NCBI GenBank assembly: GCA_017853735.1
Contig: JAFMJA010000128.1
Location: 1 to 7,810 of the forward strand
Length of the DNA: 7,810 nt
Direction of reading: 5' to 3'
Source of the DNA: Burkholderiaceae bacterium
GTDB lineage: Bacteria > Pseudomonadota > Gammaproteobacteria > Burkholderiales > Burkholderiaceae_C
In this document: in pieces, positions 1 to 6,006 of the stretch
How the letters are laid out: each line of letters begins with the position of its first letter
How positions within the stretch are numbered: the stretch's first letter is position 1
Position numbers and translations under genes: made by a program
Notes under the pieces: generated by a model
Seen by the model: the letters and a program-made list of their open reading frames with translations, nothing else
The model's database searches: none
What the model was told of the DNA's origin: nothing

Positions 1-426
1 ATCTGGGGCGGCGCGGGCAGACCGCCCAGCCGTGAGGTGATGGCTGCCGCTGCCAAAGCGGCCCGCACAGAAATGATGCAACGCATGCGCGACAACAAAG
101 CCAGCCGGGGCCAGCCTGGTGCTCAGGGCAAGGCCGATAGACGCTCCTCAGGACCAAGCCAGCGCGCTCAATCGACCGACCAAGACCGCCCATCCCAGGG
201 CAACAGAAACCCTCAGGGACAAGCGCGACGTACAGGTGAATCCCGTGGTCAGGGCCCGCGCGGCGGCAACCCTGGGCAACCTGACCCATTGCGCACTGGC
301 ACCGACTCCCTGAGTCAGGCGGGTCGTCGCCGTCGCGGTGGCCGCGGTGGCGATGGTCGTGCCAAAAGCGGTCAGGGTGGTGGGGTAGACCCACTTCGCA
401 CCAATTACGGGCGCATCAGTCATTGA
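1..426 (+). CDS. C-terminal end of an RNA-associated protein with an Arg/Gly-rich tail (partial; DEAD-box helicase or pseudouridine synthase likely)
   Basis: The reading frame is open from the first base of the window to TGA at 424-426, so 141 C-terminal residues are visible and the start lies upstream. No catalytic domain is in view. The first part is a short Ala-rich, probably helical stretch (SREVMAAAAKAARTEMMQRM). The rest is disordered and rich in Gln, Gly, Ser and Arg. The motif DPLRT occurs twice, once before a RRRRGGRGGDGR block and once near the end (DPLRTNYGRISH). Basic RG-rich tails of this kind are known on DEAD-box RNA helicases of the RhlE type and on RluB-type 23S rRNA pseudouridine synthases of betaproteobacteria, where they bind RNA. 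The tail alone cannot separate these two possibilities. That the frame is coding is well supported by its composition and repeated motif; the product name is a guess. It precedes gloA by 108 bp on the same strand, and no clear terminator lies between them. Confidence 0.7.
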   Translation: MWGGAGRPPSREVMAAAAKAARTEMMQRMRDNKASRGQPGAQGKADRRSSGPSQRAQSTDQDRPSQGNRNPQGQARRTGESRGQGPRGGNPGQPDPLRTGTDSLSQAGRRRRGGRGGDGRAKSGQGGGVDPLRTNYGRISH

Positions 427-534
427 TTCGGCTGGTACAGCGGTTAGCATTGGCAGATGCAGCAGGTGAACCTCAGCTTGCCGCATCAGCCGTAGAGGCA
501 AACCGAAACCATCTATACCCTCAAGGAAACCCAC

Positions 535-921
535 ATGCGATTCCTGCACACCATGCTGCGCGTTGGCAATCTGCAGCGCTCGATTGATTTTTATACCCAG
601 GTCATGGGCATGAAGCTGCTGCGTACCACCGACCGGCCCGAACAGAAATATTCACTTGCTTTTGTCGGCTACGCCAGCAACCCGGATCAGGCTGAACTCG
701 AACTGACCTACAACTACGGCGTTGAAAGCTATGACATCGGGACGGCCTACGGGCATGTGGCGCTGGGTGTCAAGGACGTCTACGCCACCTGCGATCAGAT
801 CCGGGCCAGCGGCGGCAATATCACCCGCGAACCTGGTCCGGTCAAGGGTGGCACATCCGTGATCGCTTTCATCACCGATCCTGATGGCTACAAGGTCGAG
901 CTGATCCAGCGCGACTCATAA
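535..921 (+). CDS. gloA: Lactoylglutathione lyase (glyoxalase I)
   Basis: The enzyme isomerises the hemithioacetal of methylglyoxal and glutathione to S-D-lactoylglutathione, the first step of cytosolic methylglyoxal detoxification. The protein has 128 residues, close to the usual bacterial length, and consists of two glyoxalase/VOC modules. The four metal ligands known from the E. coli enzyme are present at the same numbers: His5 (MRFLH), Glu56 (AELEL), His74 (YGHVA) and Glu122 (YKVEL). This is the short form without the extra loops of the zinc-dependent human enzyme, which suggests a nickel/cobalt-dependent enzyme. The ATG at 535 is preceded by AAGGA at 523-527 with 7 bp spacing, which fixes the start. 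The gene is followed after 48 bp by a ChaC-type glutathione-degrading enzyme on the same strand, so the two may be co-transcribed. I see nothing unusual in the coding region. The identification is secure. Confidence 0.97.
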   Translation: MRFLHTMLRVGNLQRSIDFYTQVMGMKLLRTTDRPEQKYSLAFVGYASNPDQAELELTYNYGVESYDIGTAYGHVALGVKDVYATCDQIRASGGNITREPGPVKGGTSVIAFITDPDGYKVELIQRDS

Positions 922-969
922 GCCTTGTTGGACCGGGTGCTCAACAGCACGCCAACACAGGGGTTTTCG

Positions 970-1578
970 ATGAGTCAAACCAGCCTGCCACCCACAGCCA
1001 GCCACCGCAATGCGCAGGCCATGCTGGCCGAGACGCTGGCTGCTTGGGGAGGCCGTGAAGATCTATGGATTTTTGGCTACGCCTCGCTGATCTGGCGCCC
1101 TGACTTTGAATTCGATGAGCGCCGCCCTGCCCGGGTGCAGGGATGGCACCGCGCCTTGCGCATGTGGAGCCGCATCAATCGTGGCACACCCGAATGCCCG
1201 GGGCTGGTATTTGCACTTTTATCAGGCGGCAGCTGCCATGGCGTGGCTTTTCGTATCCGCCGACAACGGGTACGTGGCGTTCTGGAAGCGCTCTGGGAAC
1301 GGGAAATGCCTACTGCGGTCTACGACCCACGCTGGCTGCGCTGCACCACACCGTCGGGCCAATTGACAGCCCTGGCGTTCACGCTCTCACGCCGAAGCCC
1401 CAGCTACACCGGCGAACTCAGCCAGCACCAGTACCTGCAGATCTTTGCTCGGGCCATCGGCCGTTATGGCTCGACGCATGAGTACGCCCACCAGACCTAT
1501 GCCAGCCTGCGTGCGCACGGCATCCGCGACCGTCAACTTGAGCTGATTCTCGGACTGAAGCAGGCTCGCCTGCCCTGA
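970..1578 (+). CDS. ChaC-type gamma-glutamylcyclotransferase
   Basis: This is a cytosolic enzyme of the ChaC family, which cleaves the gamma-glutamyl bond of glutathione to give 5-oxoproline and Cys-Gly. The family signature for binding the gamma-glutamyl group is present as FGYASLIWRPDF (residues 35-46), with Ala where most members have YGSL. The strand motif HGVAFRI (90-96) and LWEREM (108-113) follow. Glu112 in that last motif aligns with the catalytic glutamate of human ChaC2 (LDFREKGGY). The 202 residues include an N-terminal extension of about 30 residues before the core. I chose the ATG at 970 because AGGGG at 959-963 sits 6 bp upstream. An in-frame TTG at 925, directly after the gloA stop, would add 15 residues but has no good ribosome binding site. 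The neighbour gloA also uses glutathione. The stop codon lies inside a perfect hairpin. ChaC was first named for a supposed link to calcium transport, which this context does not support. Confidence 0.9.
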   Translation: MSQTSLPPTASHRNAQAMLAETLAAWGGREDLWIFGYASLIWRPDFEFDERRPARVQGWHRALRMWSRINRGTPECPGLVFALLSGGSCHGVAFRIRRQRVRGVLEALWEREMPTAVYDPRWLRCTTPSGQLTALAFTLSRRSPSYTGELSQHQYLQIFARAIGRYGSTHEYAHQTYASLRAHGIRDRQLELILGLKQARLP

Positions 1579-1603
1579 ACCCATGTGTTCAGGGCAGGCG
1601 AGC
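1564..1603. terminator. Perfect 17-bp GC-rich hairpin at the end of the chaC-like gene
   Basis: The arm GCTCGCCTGCCCTGAAC (1564-1580) is repeated exactly inverted at 1587-1603, with a 6-base loop (1581-1586). The 5' arm contains the last four codons and the TGA of the cyclotransferase gene. It sits between two convergent genes (xdhC ends at 1660), where a bidirectional terminator would be expected. Neither strand has a T-run after the stem, so it is not a textbook intrinsic terminator. It could instead stabilise the mRNA 3' end or act together with Rho. The remaining 56 bp up to 1660 show only a weak GCAAG/CTTGC pair (1607-1611 and 1626-1630). Confidence 0.55.
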
Positions 1604-1659
1604 GGCGCAAGCTGAGCGCAGAGGCCTTGCAGCTTTATGCATGAAGGTTACGGCGATTC

Positions 1660-2664
1660 TCAGGCCAGGGTACAGCCCGCGGCGCTGGCCTGAGCCTGCG
1701 TGGTCGCATTTTTCACCTGAACGATCTCGGCCATGACGGACACGGCGATTTCGGCGGGTGTCTTGGCACCGATACGCAATCCGACCGGGCCATGCAAGCG
1801 CGCCAATTCTTCGGCACTTAGATCAAAATGCTCGGCCAACCGTTTCTTGCGCACTTCCTGGTTGCGCCGGGAACCAAGCGCTCCCACATAAAAAGCGGCA
1901 GACTTCAGCGCCTCCAGCAGCGCCATATCGTCCAGTTTGGGATCATGGGTCAGCGCCACGATGGCGGTATGGGCATCGGGCAGCATTTCGCGCACCACAT
2001 CGTCGGGCATGCCCGCCACCCGGCGCACCCCCTCAATTCCCAGCGTTGCAGCATATTCCTCGCGCGGATCGCACACCAACACCTCAAAGTCGAGCTGGCC
2101 AGCCATGGAAGCCACTGCCTGCGACAGCTGACCAGCCCCTATCAGCAACAAGCGCCATTTGGGGCCGAAAACCGTGGTGAGCGTCTTGCCGTCATAAGCC
2201 ATCTGCTGGCCACGGATGGCATCGGACAAGGCAACTTCACCAGTATCCAGACGCAGGGTGCGCGCTACCAGCTGGTGCTGGGCCGTGCGATCAAGCAGGT
2301 TTTCAATCCAGGCCATTTCCCGCAGAGGTTCCTGCACCAGGCGCAGTGTGCCACCGCAGGGCAACCCAAAACGCGCCGCCTCTTCCTTGGTGACGCCATA
2401 GGCAATCATCGATGGCAGCCCAGAAGCTTGCACACCTGCCGGAGCCTGAAACGAGGCCTTGGTGCGGGCGATCAGGTCGTCCTCCACACAGCCGCCCGAT
2501 ACTGATCCGCTGACCACCCCATCGTCTCGCATGGCCAATAAGGCTCCAGGCGGACGTGGCGCACTGCCCCAGGTTTCCACCACCGTCACCAGGGTGACGG
2601 CATGTCCAGCTCGTTTCCAGGCCAGCGCATCGGCCAGTACGCGTAAATCCAGGCTTTCCATCAT
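1660..2664 (-). CDS. xdhC: XdhC/CoxI family protein (molybdenum cofactor insertion accessory protein)
   Basis: Proteins of this family bind molybdenum cofactor, help to sulfurate it, and hand it to enzymes of the xanthine dehydrogenase or related hydroxylase family in the cytosol. The 334-residue protein shows both expected halves. The N-terminal XdhC/CoxI domain has [11 protein letters not shown] (30-40) and [11 protein letters not shown] (53-63), followed by LPCGG (101-105). A C-terminal Rossmann domain has LLIGAGQLS (173-181), [10 protein letters not shown] (237-246), YVGALGSRR (259-267) and [20 protein letters not shown] (295-314). Two adjacent ATG codons (2664 and 2661) are possible starts. 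GGAAG upstream lies 4 bases from the first and 7 from the second, so initiation at 2661 is at least as likely. No xanthine dehydrogenase or other molybdenum hydroxylase gene is in the window, so the client enzyme is unknown. The gene diverges from pdxH with 28 bp between them and is convergent with the chaC-like gene. Assignment to the family is firm; xdhC versus a CoxI-like paralogue is not settled. Confidence 0.9.
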   Translation of the reverse strand: MMESLDLRVLADALAWKRAGHAVTLVTVVETWGSAPRPPGALLAMRDDGVVSGSVSGGCVEDDLIARTKASFQAPAGVQASGLPSMIAYGVTKEEAARFGLPCGGTLRLVQEPLREMAWIENLLDRTAQHQLVARTLRLDTGEVALSDAIRGQQMAYDGKTLTTVFGPKWRLLLIGAGQLSQAVASMAGQLDFEVLVCDPREEYAATLGIEGVRRVAGMPDDVVREMLPDAHTAIVALTHDPKLDDMALLEALKSAAFYVGALGSRRNQEVRKKRLAEHFDLSAEELARLHGPVGLRIGAKTPAEIAVSVMAEIVQVKNATTQAQASAAGCTLA

Positions 2665-2680
2665 CTTGCTTCCAAATTCC

Positions 2681-2686
2681 TATACT
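2681..2686 (+). promoter_or_regulatory. Candidate -10 box of pdxH (TATACT)
   Basis: TATACT differs from the TATAAT consensus at one position. Transcription starting 6-7 bases downstream would begin at or next to the A of the pdxH ATG (2693), giving a leaderless mRNA. The -35 region is poor: only TTTCCA at 2655-2660, with a long 20-bp spacer, resembles the consensus. On the opposite strand, TATAGG within the same bases could serve as a weak -10 for xdhC. This is inferred from sequence only. Confidence 0.4.
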
Positions 2687-2694
2687 CGGAGTAT
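2682..2694. promoter_or_regulatory. 13-bp perfect palindrome in the xdhC-pdxH divergent promoter (candidate operator)
   Basis: ATACTC-G-GAGTAT is a perfect inverted repeat with a single central base (2688). It overlaps the TATACT -10-like box, the only Shine-Dalgarno-like bases (GGAG, 2688-2691) and the first two bases of the pdxH start codon. It also overlaps the likely -10 of xdhC on the other strand. A protein bound here would block both promoters. I do not recognise the cognate regulator, and no regulator gene is adjacent. Confidence 0.45.
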
Positions 2695-3331
2695 GACCAA
2701 AATTTCAGACCTTCGCAAAAGCTATGAGCGCGCCGAACTGGGTGAGGACGCCTCGCATGCCAATCCCTTCCAACAGTTCGACCAATGGCTGCATGAGGCC
2801 ATCCAGGCCGAAATCCCCGAACCCAACGCCATGACACTGGCTACCGTTGCGAGCAACTTGCGACCATCGACCCGGGTGGTACTGATCAAGGGCTACGACC
2901 AGCGGGGTCTGGTCTGGTACACCAATTATGAAAGCCGCAAGGGGCAGGAATTAGCCGGCAACCCCTATGCCGCGCTGCAATTTCATTGGGTGGAACTGGA
3001 GCGCGTGGTACGCATCGAGGGCCGGGTGGAAAAGGCCAGCGCAGAAGAAAGCGATGCCTACTACGCCAGTCGTCCGCTCGATTCCCGCATTGGCGCCTGG
3101 GCCAGCCCGCAAAGCCAGGTGGTCGACAACCGCGGCGTGTTGGTGGCCAATGCTGCGCGCTATGCCGCCCAATATCTGCTCAACCCGCCTCGGCCGCCGC
3201 ACTGGGGGGGTTATCGCCTGGTGCCAGACCGCTGGGAGTTCTGGCAAGGACGCCGAAGCCGCTTGCACGACCGGCTGCGCTATACCCTGGATGGCGACAG
3301 CAGATGGGTGCGTGAGCGGCTGGCGCCTTGA
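2693..3331 (+). CDS. pdxH: Pyridoxamine/pyridoxine 5'-phosphate oxidase
   Basis: The FMN enzyme oxidises pyridoxine or pyridoxamine 5'-phosphate with oxygen to pyridoxal 5'-phosphate, the last step of de novo B6 synthesis and part of salvage, in the cytosol. The 212 residues match the family length and align over the whole E. coli protein. Visible family motifs are RVVLIKGYD (61-69, FMN and substrate binding, Lys66), YTNYESRK (76-83), [13 protein letters not shown] (126-138), WGGYR (171-175), EFWQG (182-186) and RLHDR (190-194, active-site Arg and His), ending in the typical RLAP. The ATG at 2693 begins [11 protein letters not shown], where the family normally begins. The frame stays open further upstream to 2459, but that part lies over xdhC on the other strand and resembles no PdxH sequence. 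GGAG ends only one base before the ATG, too close for a normal ribosome binding site, which fits a leaderless transcript. Identification is secure. Confidence 0.97.
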   Translation: MTKISDLRKSYERAELGEDASHANPFQQFDQWLHEAIQAEIPEPNAMTLATVASNLRPSTRVVLIKGYDQRGLVWYTNYESRKGQELAGNPYAALQFHWVELERVVRIEGRVEKASAEESDAYYASRPLDSRIGAWASPQSQVVDNRGVLVANAARYAAQYLLNPPRPPHWGGYRLVPDRWEFWQGRRSRLHDRLRYTLDGDSRWVRERLAP

Positions 3332-3367
3332 AACCCGCGGAGCACTGCCTCATACGCCATATTTGCG

Positions 3368-3436
3368 GATAAGCGCAGGTCGGTCCATGGGTAAGCCTCC
3401 TGCTGGCCAGCTTATCGCCCTGCCCCCTGCGCTTAT
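3368..3436 (+). repeat. Nested inverted repeats between convergent pdxH and receptor genes (possible terminator or RNA switch)
   Basis: The 132-bp gap 3332-3463 holds an outer perfect 11-bp pair, ATAAGCGCAGG (3369-3379) and CCTGCGCTTAT (3426-3436). Inside it is a 7-bp pair, GGTAAGC (3390-3396) and GCTTATC (3410-3416). The inner pair is complete only in plus-strand RNA, where its odd position is a G-U wobble; in minus-strand RNA it is an A-C mismatch. The first arm, read as GATAAGC (3368-3374), can also pair perfectly with 3410-3416, so two folds compete. The innermost loop holds the palindrome CTGGCCAG (3403-3410). No T-run follows. Its position suits a terminator or 3'-end structure of the pdxH mRNA. 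Confidence 0.5.
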
Positions 3437-3463
3437 TGATTCAGATCAAGCAACAAACAAGCC

Positions 3464-5518
3464 TCAGAAACTCAGCTGCAGTCCAGCTCTCAGACTGCGT
3501 CCGGGTAGCGGCACCCTGCCTGGTGAAGTTTGGGTCAGGATCGAAGTGGCCGAATAGGCCAGGGTGTCGCTCAGATTGTCCAGTCTGGCGTACAGCAATA
3601 AATTGGAGCGACCAGCCTTGGCGCGACGGGTCAGGGCTGCATTCCACATGGAATAGCCACTGGTGGCGGTTTGCCCATCAGGCACACGGTCCTGAGCGGG
3701 TATTTGATCGATGCCCAGGCGCGCGCTCCAGGGACCCTGGGCCCAGTGCAAGGAGGCGCCAAGTCGCAAGGGGGCAATACGGGGCAAAGGCTGGCCAGAG
3801 TCGGTATTCTCGGCGCGCACGCTGTCAGCCCGCATCAGCAGGTCGATCGTGCGTCCACCATCAAGGAGACGCCACTTGCCATGCGCTTCAGCACCCATGA
3901 AACGGGCCCGAACAGGGCGATAGCTGTAGCTTGGTGGCGAGGTGCTGGAATCGCTTTGCTCCAGGGAAATAAAGTTGTCGAACTGATTCACGAAAGCCTG
4001 CACGCCTGCACTGTGGTGGCCATGCTTCCAGTTGGCGCCCAGATCCAGATTGGTCGAGCGCTCCTTGTCCAATCCGATATTGCCGATTTCAATCGCGTTG
4101 GTAGCCACATGCTCACCATTGGCGAACAATTCGTAGTCCCTGGGGGCGCGCTCACTGGCGGAAAGATTGGCGCTCAGTTGCCACTTTGGTTGAATCTTCC
4201 ATAACACCCCCAAGGCGTAACTGGCTGGATTGAAGCGACGACTCGCAGGCGTGAAGGAGGCGCTGCCAGGGCTTCCCAAAGATTCAACCAGCACCGACTC
4301 CAGACGCACTCCGGCGGACACATGACCCCACCCAGTGCGGTACTCTTCGTGGACAAATGCAGCAGCCGAGCGGGTACGGCTGTAGGGCGCATAGACTTCG
4401 CTGCCATCGGCAAAAAATTCGCCCCCCTCCAGCTGCAAGCCCAGCACACCCTCCCATCGACCCATGCGGACATGACGAGCCTGCAATCGCAGCTCATCGT
4501 GATGGGTTCTGAACTGGGTGCTGGCAGATCCCGACTCGTACTCGGTATGTCGGTACTCATTGCGGGCATACTGAGCTTTCAAAGCCTGCCAAAAGCCCTG
4601 CAGGTCGCGCACCTCTCCTTCCAGGGAAAGCCGCTGTGACTGCATCCCGATCTGCACCTCATCCTGCGCAACGGTGCCATAACTCGATCCATAGCTCGAC
4701 AGCGAGACGCCCAGATAGCCATGCTCATAAAACAATGAGCCTCCGAGCGCACCGCCCCATGCCATGCTGGCCGAATTGCACAGACGCCTTGCCGTGGTGG
4801 TGACGCCGCCACGGCTACAACTCAGAGCGATCGGCACAGCCACGTCCTGAGTATTGCGGGCCATGGTGTCAAGGTGAAGCGCATAGCGATCTGTTCCGGT
4901 CTCCAGCATCACCGCGCCAGCCTGCTCTCGATTGCCGCTGGCCAGGCTGGCATCGGCCCGAGCGCTCACACCGCCCTGTGCGTCAAACAGGGGCTCGCGT
5001 GGAATCCGGTTATCGATCAGGTTGACCACACCTCCTACGGCACTGCCGCCATATTGCAGGGTCGCTGGTCCGCGTAGTACTTCAATTCGCTCTATCGACA
5101 GAGGATCCTGGGTCATGGCATGGTCGAAGCTCAAGCCAGAGAGGTCAGAGCCGGCACTGCCGTTGCTGAGTATCCGGATACGGTCGCCATCGAGCCCGCG
5201 GATCACTGGGCGACTGGCGTTGGGACCAAAATAAGTGCTGCTGATGCCCGGTGTGCCGTCCAGCGTCTCACCCAAGGTGCTTTTGGCGCGCAAAAGCAAT
5301 TCAACCCCGCTGGTTGCGCTGATTGGACTGGCCAGCTCGGTGGCGCCCAGCGGATTGGCAGTGACCGTGATGGTTTGCAGCGAGGCAGCGTTGCTGGCCG
5401 CAGGCGCTGATTGCGCCAACACTTCATTGCAGCCCATGACGAGCACGAGCAAGCCAAGAGCGGCCAAAGTATGGGCGCGCTGGAGTTGGCACGCGCAGAT
5501 AGCAGATTGATTCTTCAT
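3464..5518 (-). CDS. ZnuD-like TonB-dependent outer-membrane receptor
   Basis: This is a 684-residue outer-membrane receptor that should import a metal or metal complex using TonB energy. It has a signal peptide (hydrophobic core about 18-29, probable cut after VLAQ, residue 36), a TonB box-like LQTITVTAN (47-55), a plug domain with LDGTPGI (87-93), PVIRGLDGDRIRIL (104-117) and IEVLRGPATLQYG (145-157), and a beta-barrel ending in LQLSF, the usual C-terminal Phe. Resemblance to the Neisseria zinc receptor ZnuD is clear in FDHAM (131-135; ZnuD has PDHAI), EYRHTEYESG (321-330) and ELFANGEHVATNAIEIGN (463-480). The His/Asp-rich, Cys-containing loop of ZnuD is absent; at the corresponding place is a Cys pair, SCSRG (233-237) and RLCNS (245-249). 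Zinc is therefore likely but not certain. I found no Zur-like palindrome upstream and no strong ribosome binding site before the ATG at 5518. A small DUF2946-like gene ends 74 bp upstream on the same strand. Confidence 0.88.
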   Translation of the reverse strand: MKNQSAICACQLQRAHTLAALGLLVLVMGCNEVLAQSAPAASNAASLQTITVTANPLGATELASPISATSGVELLLRAKSTLGETLDGTPGISSTYFGPNASRPVIRGLDGDRIRILSNGSAGSDLSGLSFDHAMTQDPLSIERIEVLRGPATLQYGGSAVGGVVNLIDNRIPREPLFDAQGGVSARADASLASGNREQAGAVMLETGTDRYALHLDTMARNTQDVAVPIALSCSRGGVTTTARRLCNSASMAWGGALGGSLFYEHGYLGVSLSSYGSSYGTVAQDEVQIGMQSQRLSLEGEVRDLQGFWQALKAQYARNEYRHTEYESGSASTQFRTHHDELRLQARHVRMGRWEGVLGLQLEGGEFFADGSEVYAPYSRTRSAAAFVHEEYRTGWGHVSAGVRLESVLVESLGSPGSASFTPASRRFNPASYALGVLWKIQPKWQLSANLSASERAPRDYELFANGEHVATNAIEIGNIGLDKERSTNLDLGANWKHGHHSAGVQAFVNQFDNFISLEQSDSSTSPPSYSYRPVRARFMGAEAHGKWRLLDGGRTIDLLMRADSVRAENTDSGQPLPRIAPLRLGASLHWAQGPWSARLGIDQIPAQDRVPDGQTATSGYSMWNAALTRRAKAGRSNLLLYARLDNLSDTLAYSATSILTQTSPGRVPLPGRSLRAGLQLSF

Positions 5519-5545
5519 GACTGAAACGCTGAGGATCGAAAACTG

Positions 5546-5579
5546 CGTAAATCCGCGACGCTTGCGCCACGGATCTACG
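5546..5579 (-). promoter_or_regulatory. RNA hairpin in the leader of the ZnuD-like gene
   Basis: CGTAAATCCG (5546-5555) and CGGATCTACG (5570-5579) form a 10-bp stem around a 14-base loop. The one non-matching position is an A-C mismatch on the plus strand but a G-U wobble in minus-strand RNA, so the full stem exists only in the transcript of the receptor operon. It lies between the small upstream gene and the receptor start (5518), and no T-run follows. It could protect or cut the mRNA or tune expression of the receptor; the role is unknown. Confidence 0.4.
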
Positions 5580-5592
5580 AGACCAAGCAGAG

Positions 5593-5985
5593 TCAGCGAA
5601 TCAGGGGTGGGCCACGCGCCTCAAAGTTTGTGAAATGGGTGGTGGCAAGTAGCGCCAGGGCAATCGACAGCGGGCTGATCGGGGGCAGAAGAGAAAAAGC
5701 CTGGTCACCCGCCAGCACAGAGGCATCCCCAGGCAGATTGAGGTCATAAAGCCTGCAATCGGCATCACTGACTTGCCCGTTGCGCAAATGATCCCAAAAT
5801 CCCGCTGCAGCAAGCGTGATGGAATCTGGCGCCTGCGCCACCGATGGGGCGCCAGAGCCCAGGTGTAGCGAGCGGTGGGCCAAAGCCAGCGCCTGCGACA
5901 CGAGCATTGCCAGCACCAGCCAGAGCAGCCATGCGGCACGCCAAGGACTGCGCGACGTCATAGATCGGTGGCGATGATCCAGCAT
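5593..5985 (-). CDS. Small DUF2946-like exported or membrane protein upstream of the ZnuD-like receptor
   Basis: A 130-residue protein of unknown function. It has a basic N-terminus and one hydrophobic stretch (about 17-36, AAWLLWLVLAMLVSQALALA), which fits a signal peptide or membrane anchor. Next come HRSLH (37-41), a segment with His66 and Cys77 (DADCRLYDL), a second moderately hydrophobic stretch (about 96-115) and a tail ending ARGPPLIR. A leader followed by His pairs, a Cys-x-Leu segment and a terminal ARGPP is the pattern I associate with DUF2946-type proteins, which often sit beside TonB receptors for copper or zinc. A role in metal handling in the periplasm is inferred from this, not shown. 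Starts at 5985 and at 5961 (MTSRSPW) are both possible; neither has a good ribosome binding site, and the later one gives a more normal signal peptide. It begins 21 bp after the msrA stop and ends 74 bp before the receptor, so it is probably co-transcribed. Confidence 0.65.
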   Translation of the reverse strand: MLDHRHRSMTSRSPWRAAWLLWLVLAMLVSQALALAHRSLHLGSGAPSVAQAPDSITLAAAGFWDHLRNGQVSDADCRLYDLNLPGDASVLAGDQAFSLLPPISPLSIALALLATTHFTNFEARGPPLIR

Positions 5986-6006
5986 GAAGTGAATTCTACG
6001 AGGAGC

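Noticed and set aside
478..519. A 5-bp pair (TTGCC/GGCAA, 478-482 and 497-501) and a TATACC box (514-519) upstream of gloA, considered as terminator and promoter
   Set aside because: The stem is too short and has no T-run. The box has no -35 partner and would place the transcript start on the ribosome binding site.
925..969. TTG start at 925 for the ChaC-like gene
   Set aside because: No ribosome binding site is seen in front of it, whereas the ATG at 970 has AGGGG at good spacing.
1828..2505. A 225-codon open frame on the plus strand, antisense to xdhC
   Set aside because: It lies entirely over a well-supported XdhC gene in a high-GC region, shows no recognisable domain and has a composition typical of a shadow frame.
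2459..2692. An N-terminal extension of pdxH by 78 residues
   Set aside because: The extension is the antisense of xdhC, and PdxH proteins begin near [11 protein letters not shown], at the ATG at 2693.
3671..4204. A 177-codon open frame on the plus strand, antisense to the receptor gene
   Set aside because: The receptor frame has clear plug and barrel motifs through this stretch; the antisense frame shows no domain.
5429..5429. A lipobox-like VMGC in the receptor signal peptide (Cys30)
   Set aside because: Met at the -2 position is unusual, and a later VLAQ cleavage site followed by a TonB box fits a normal outer-membrane receptor.
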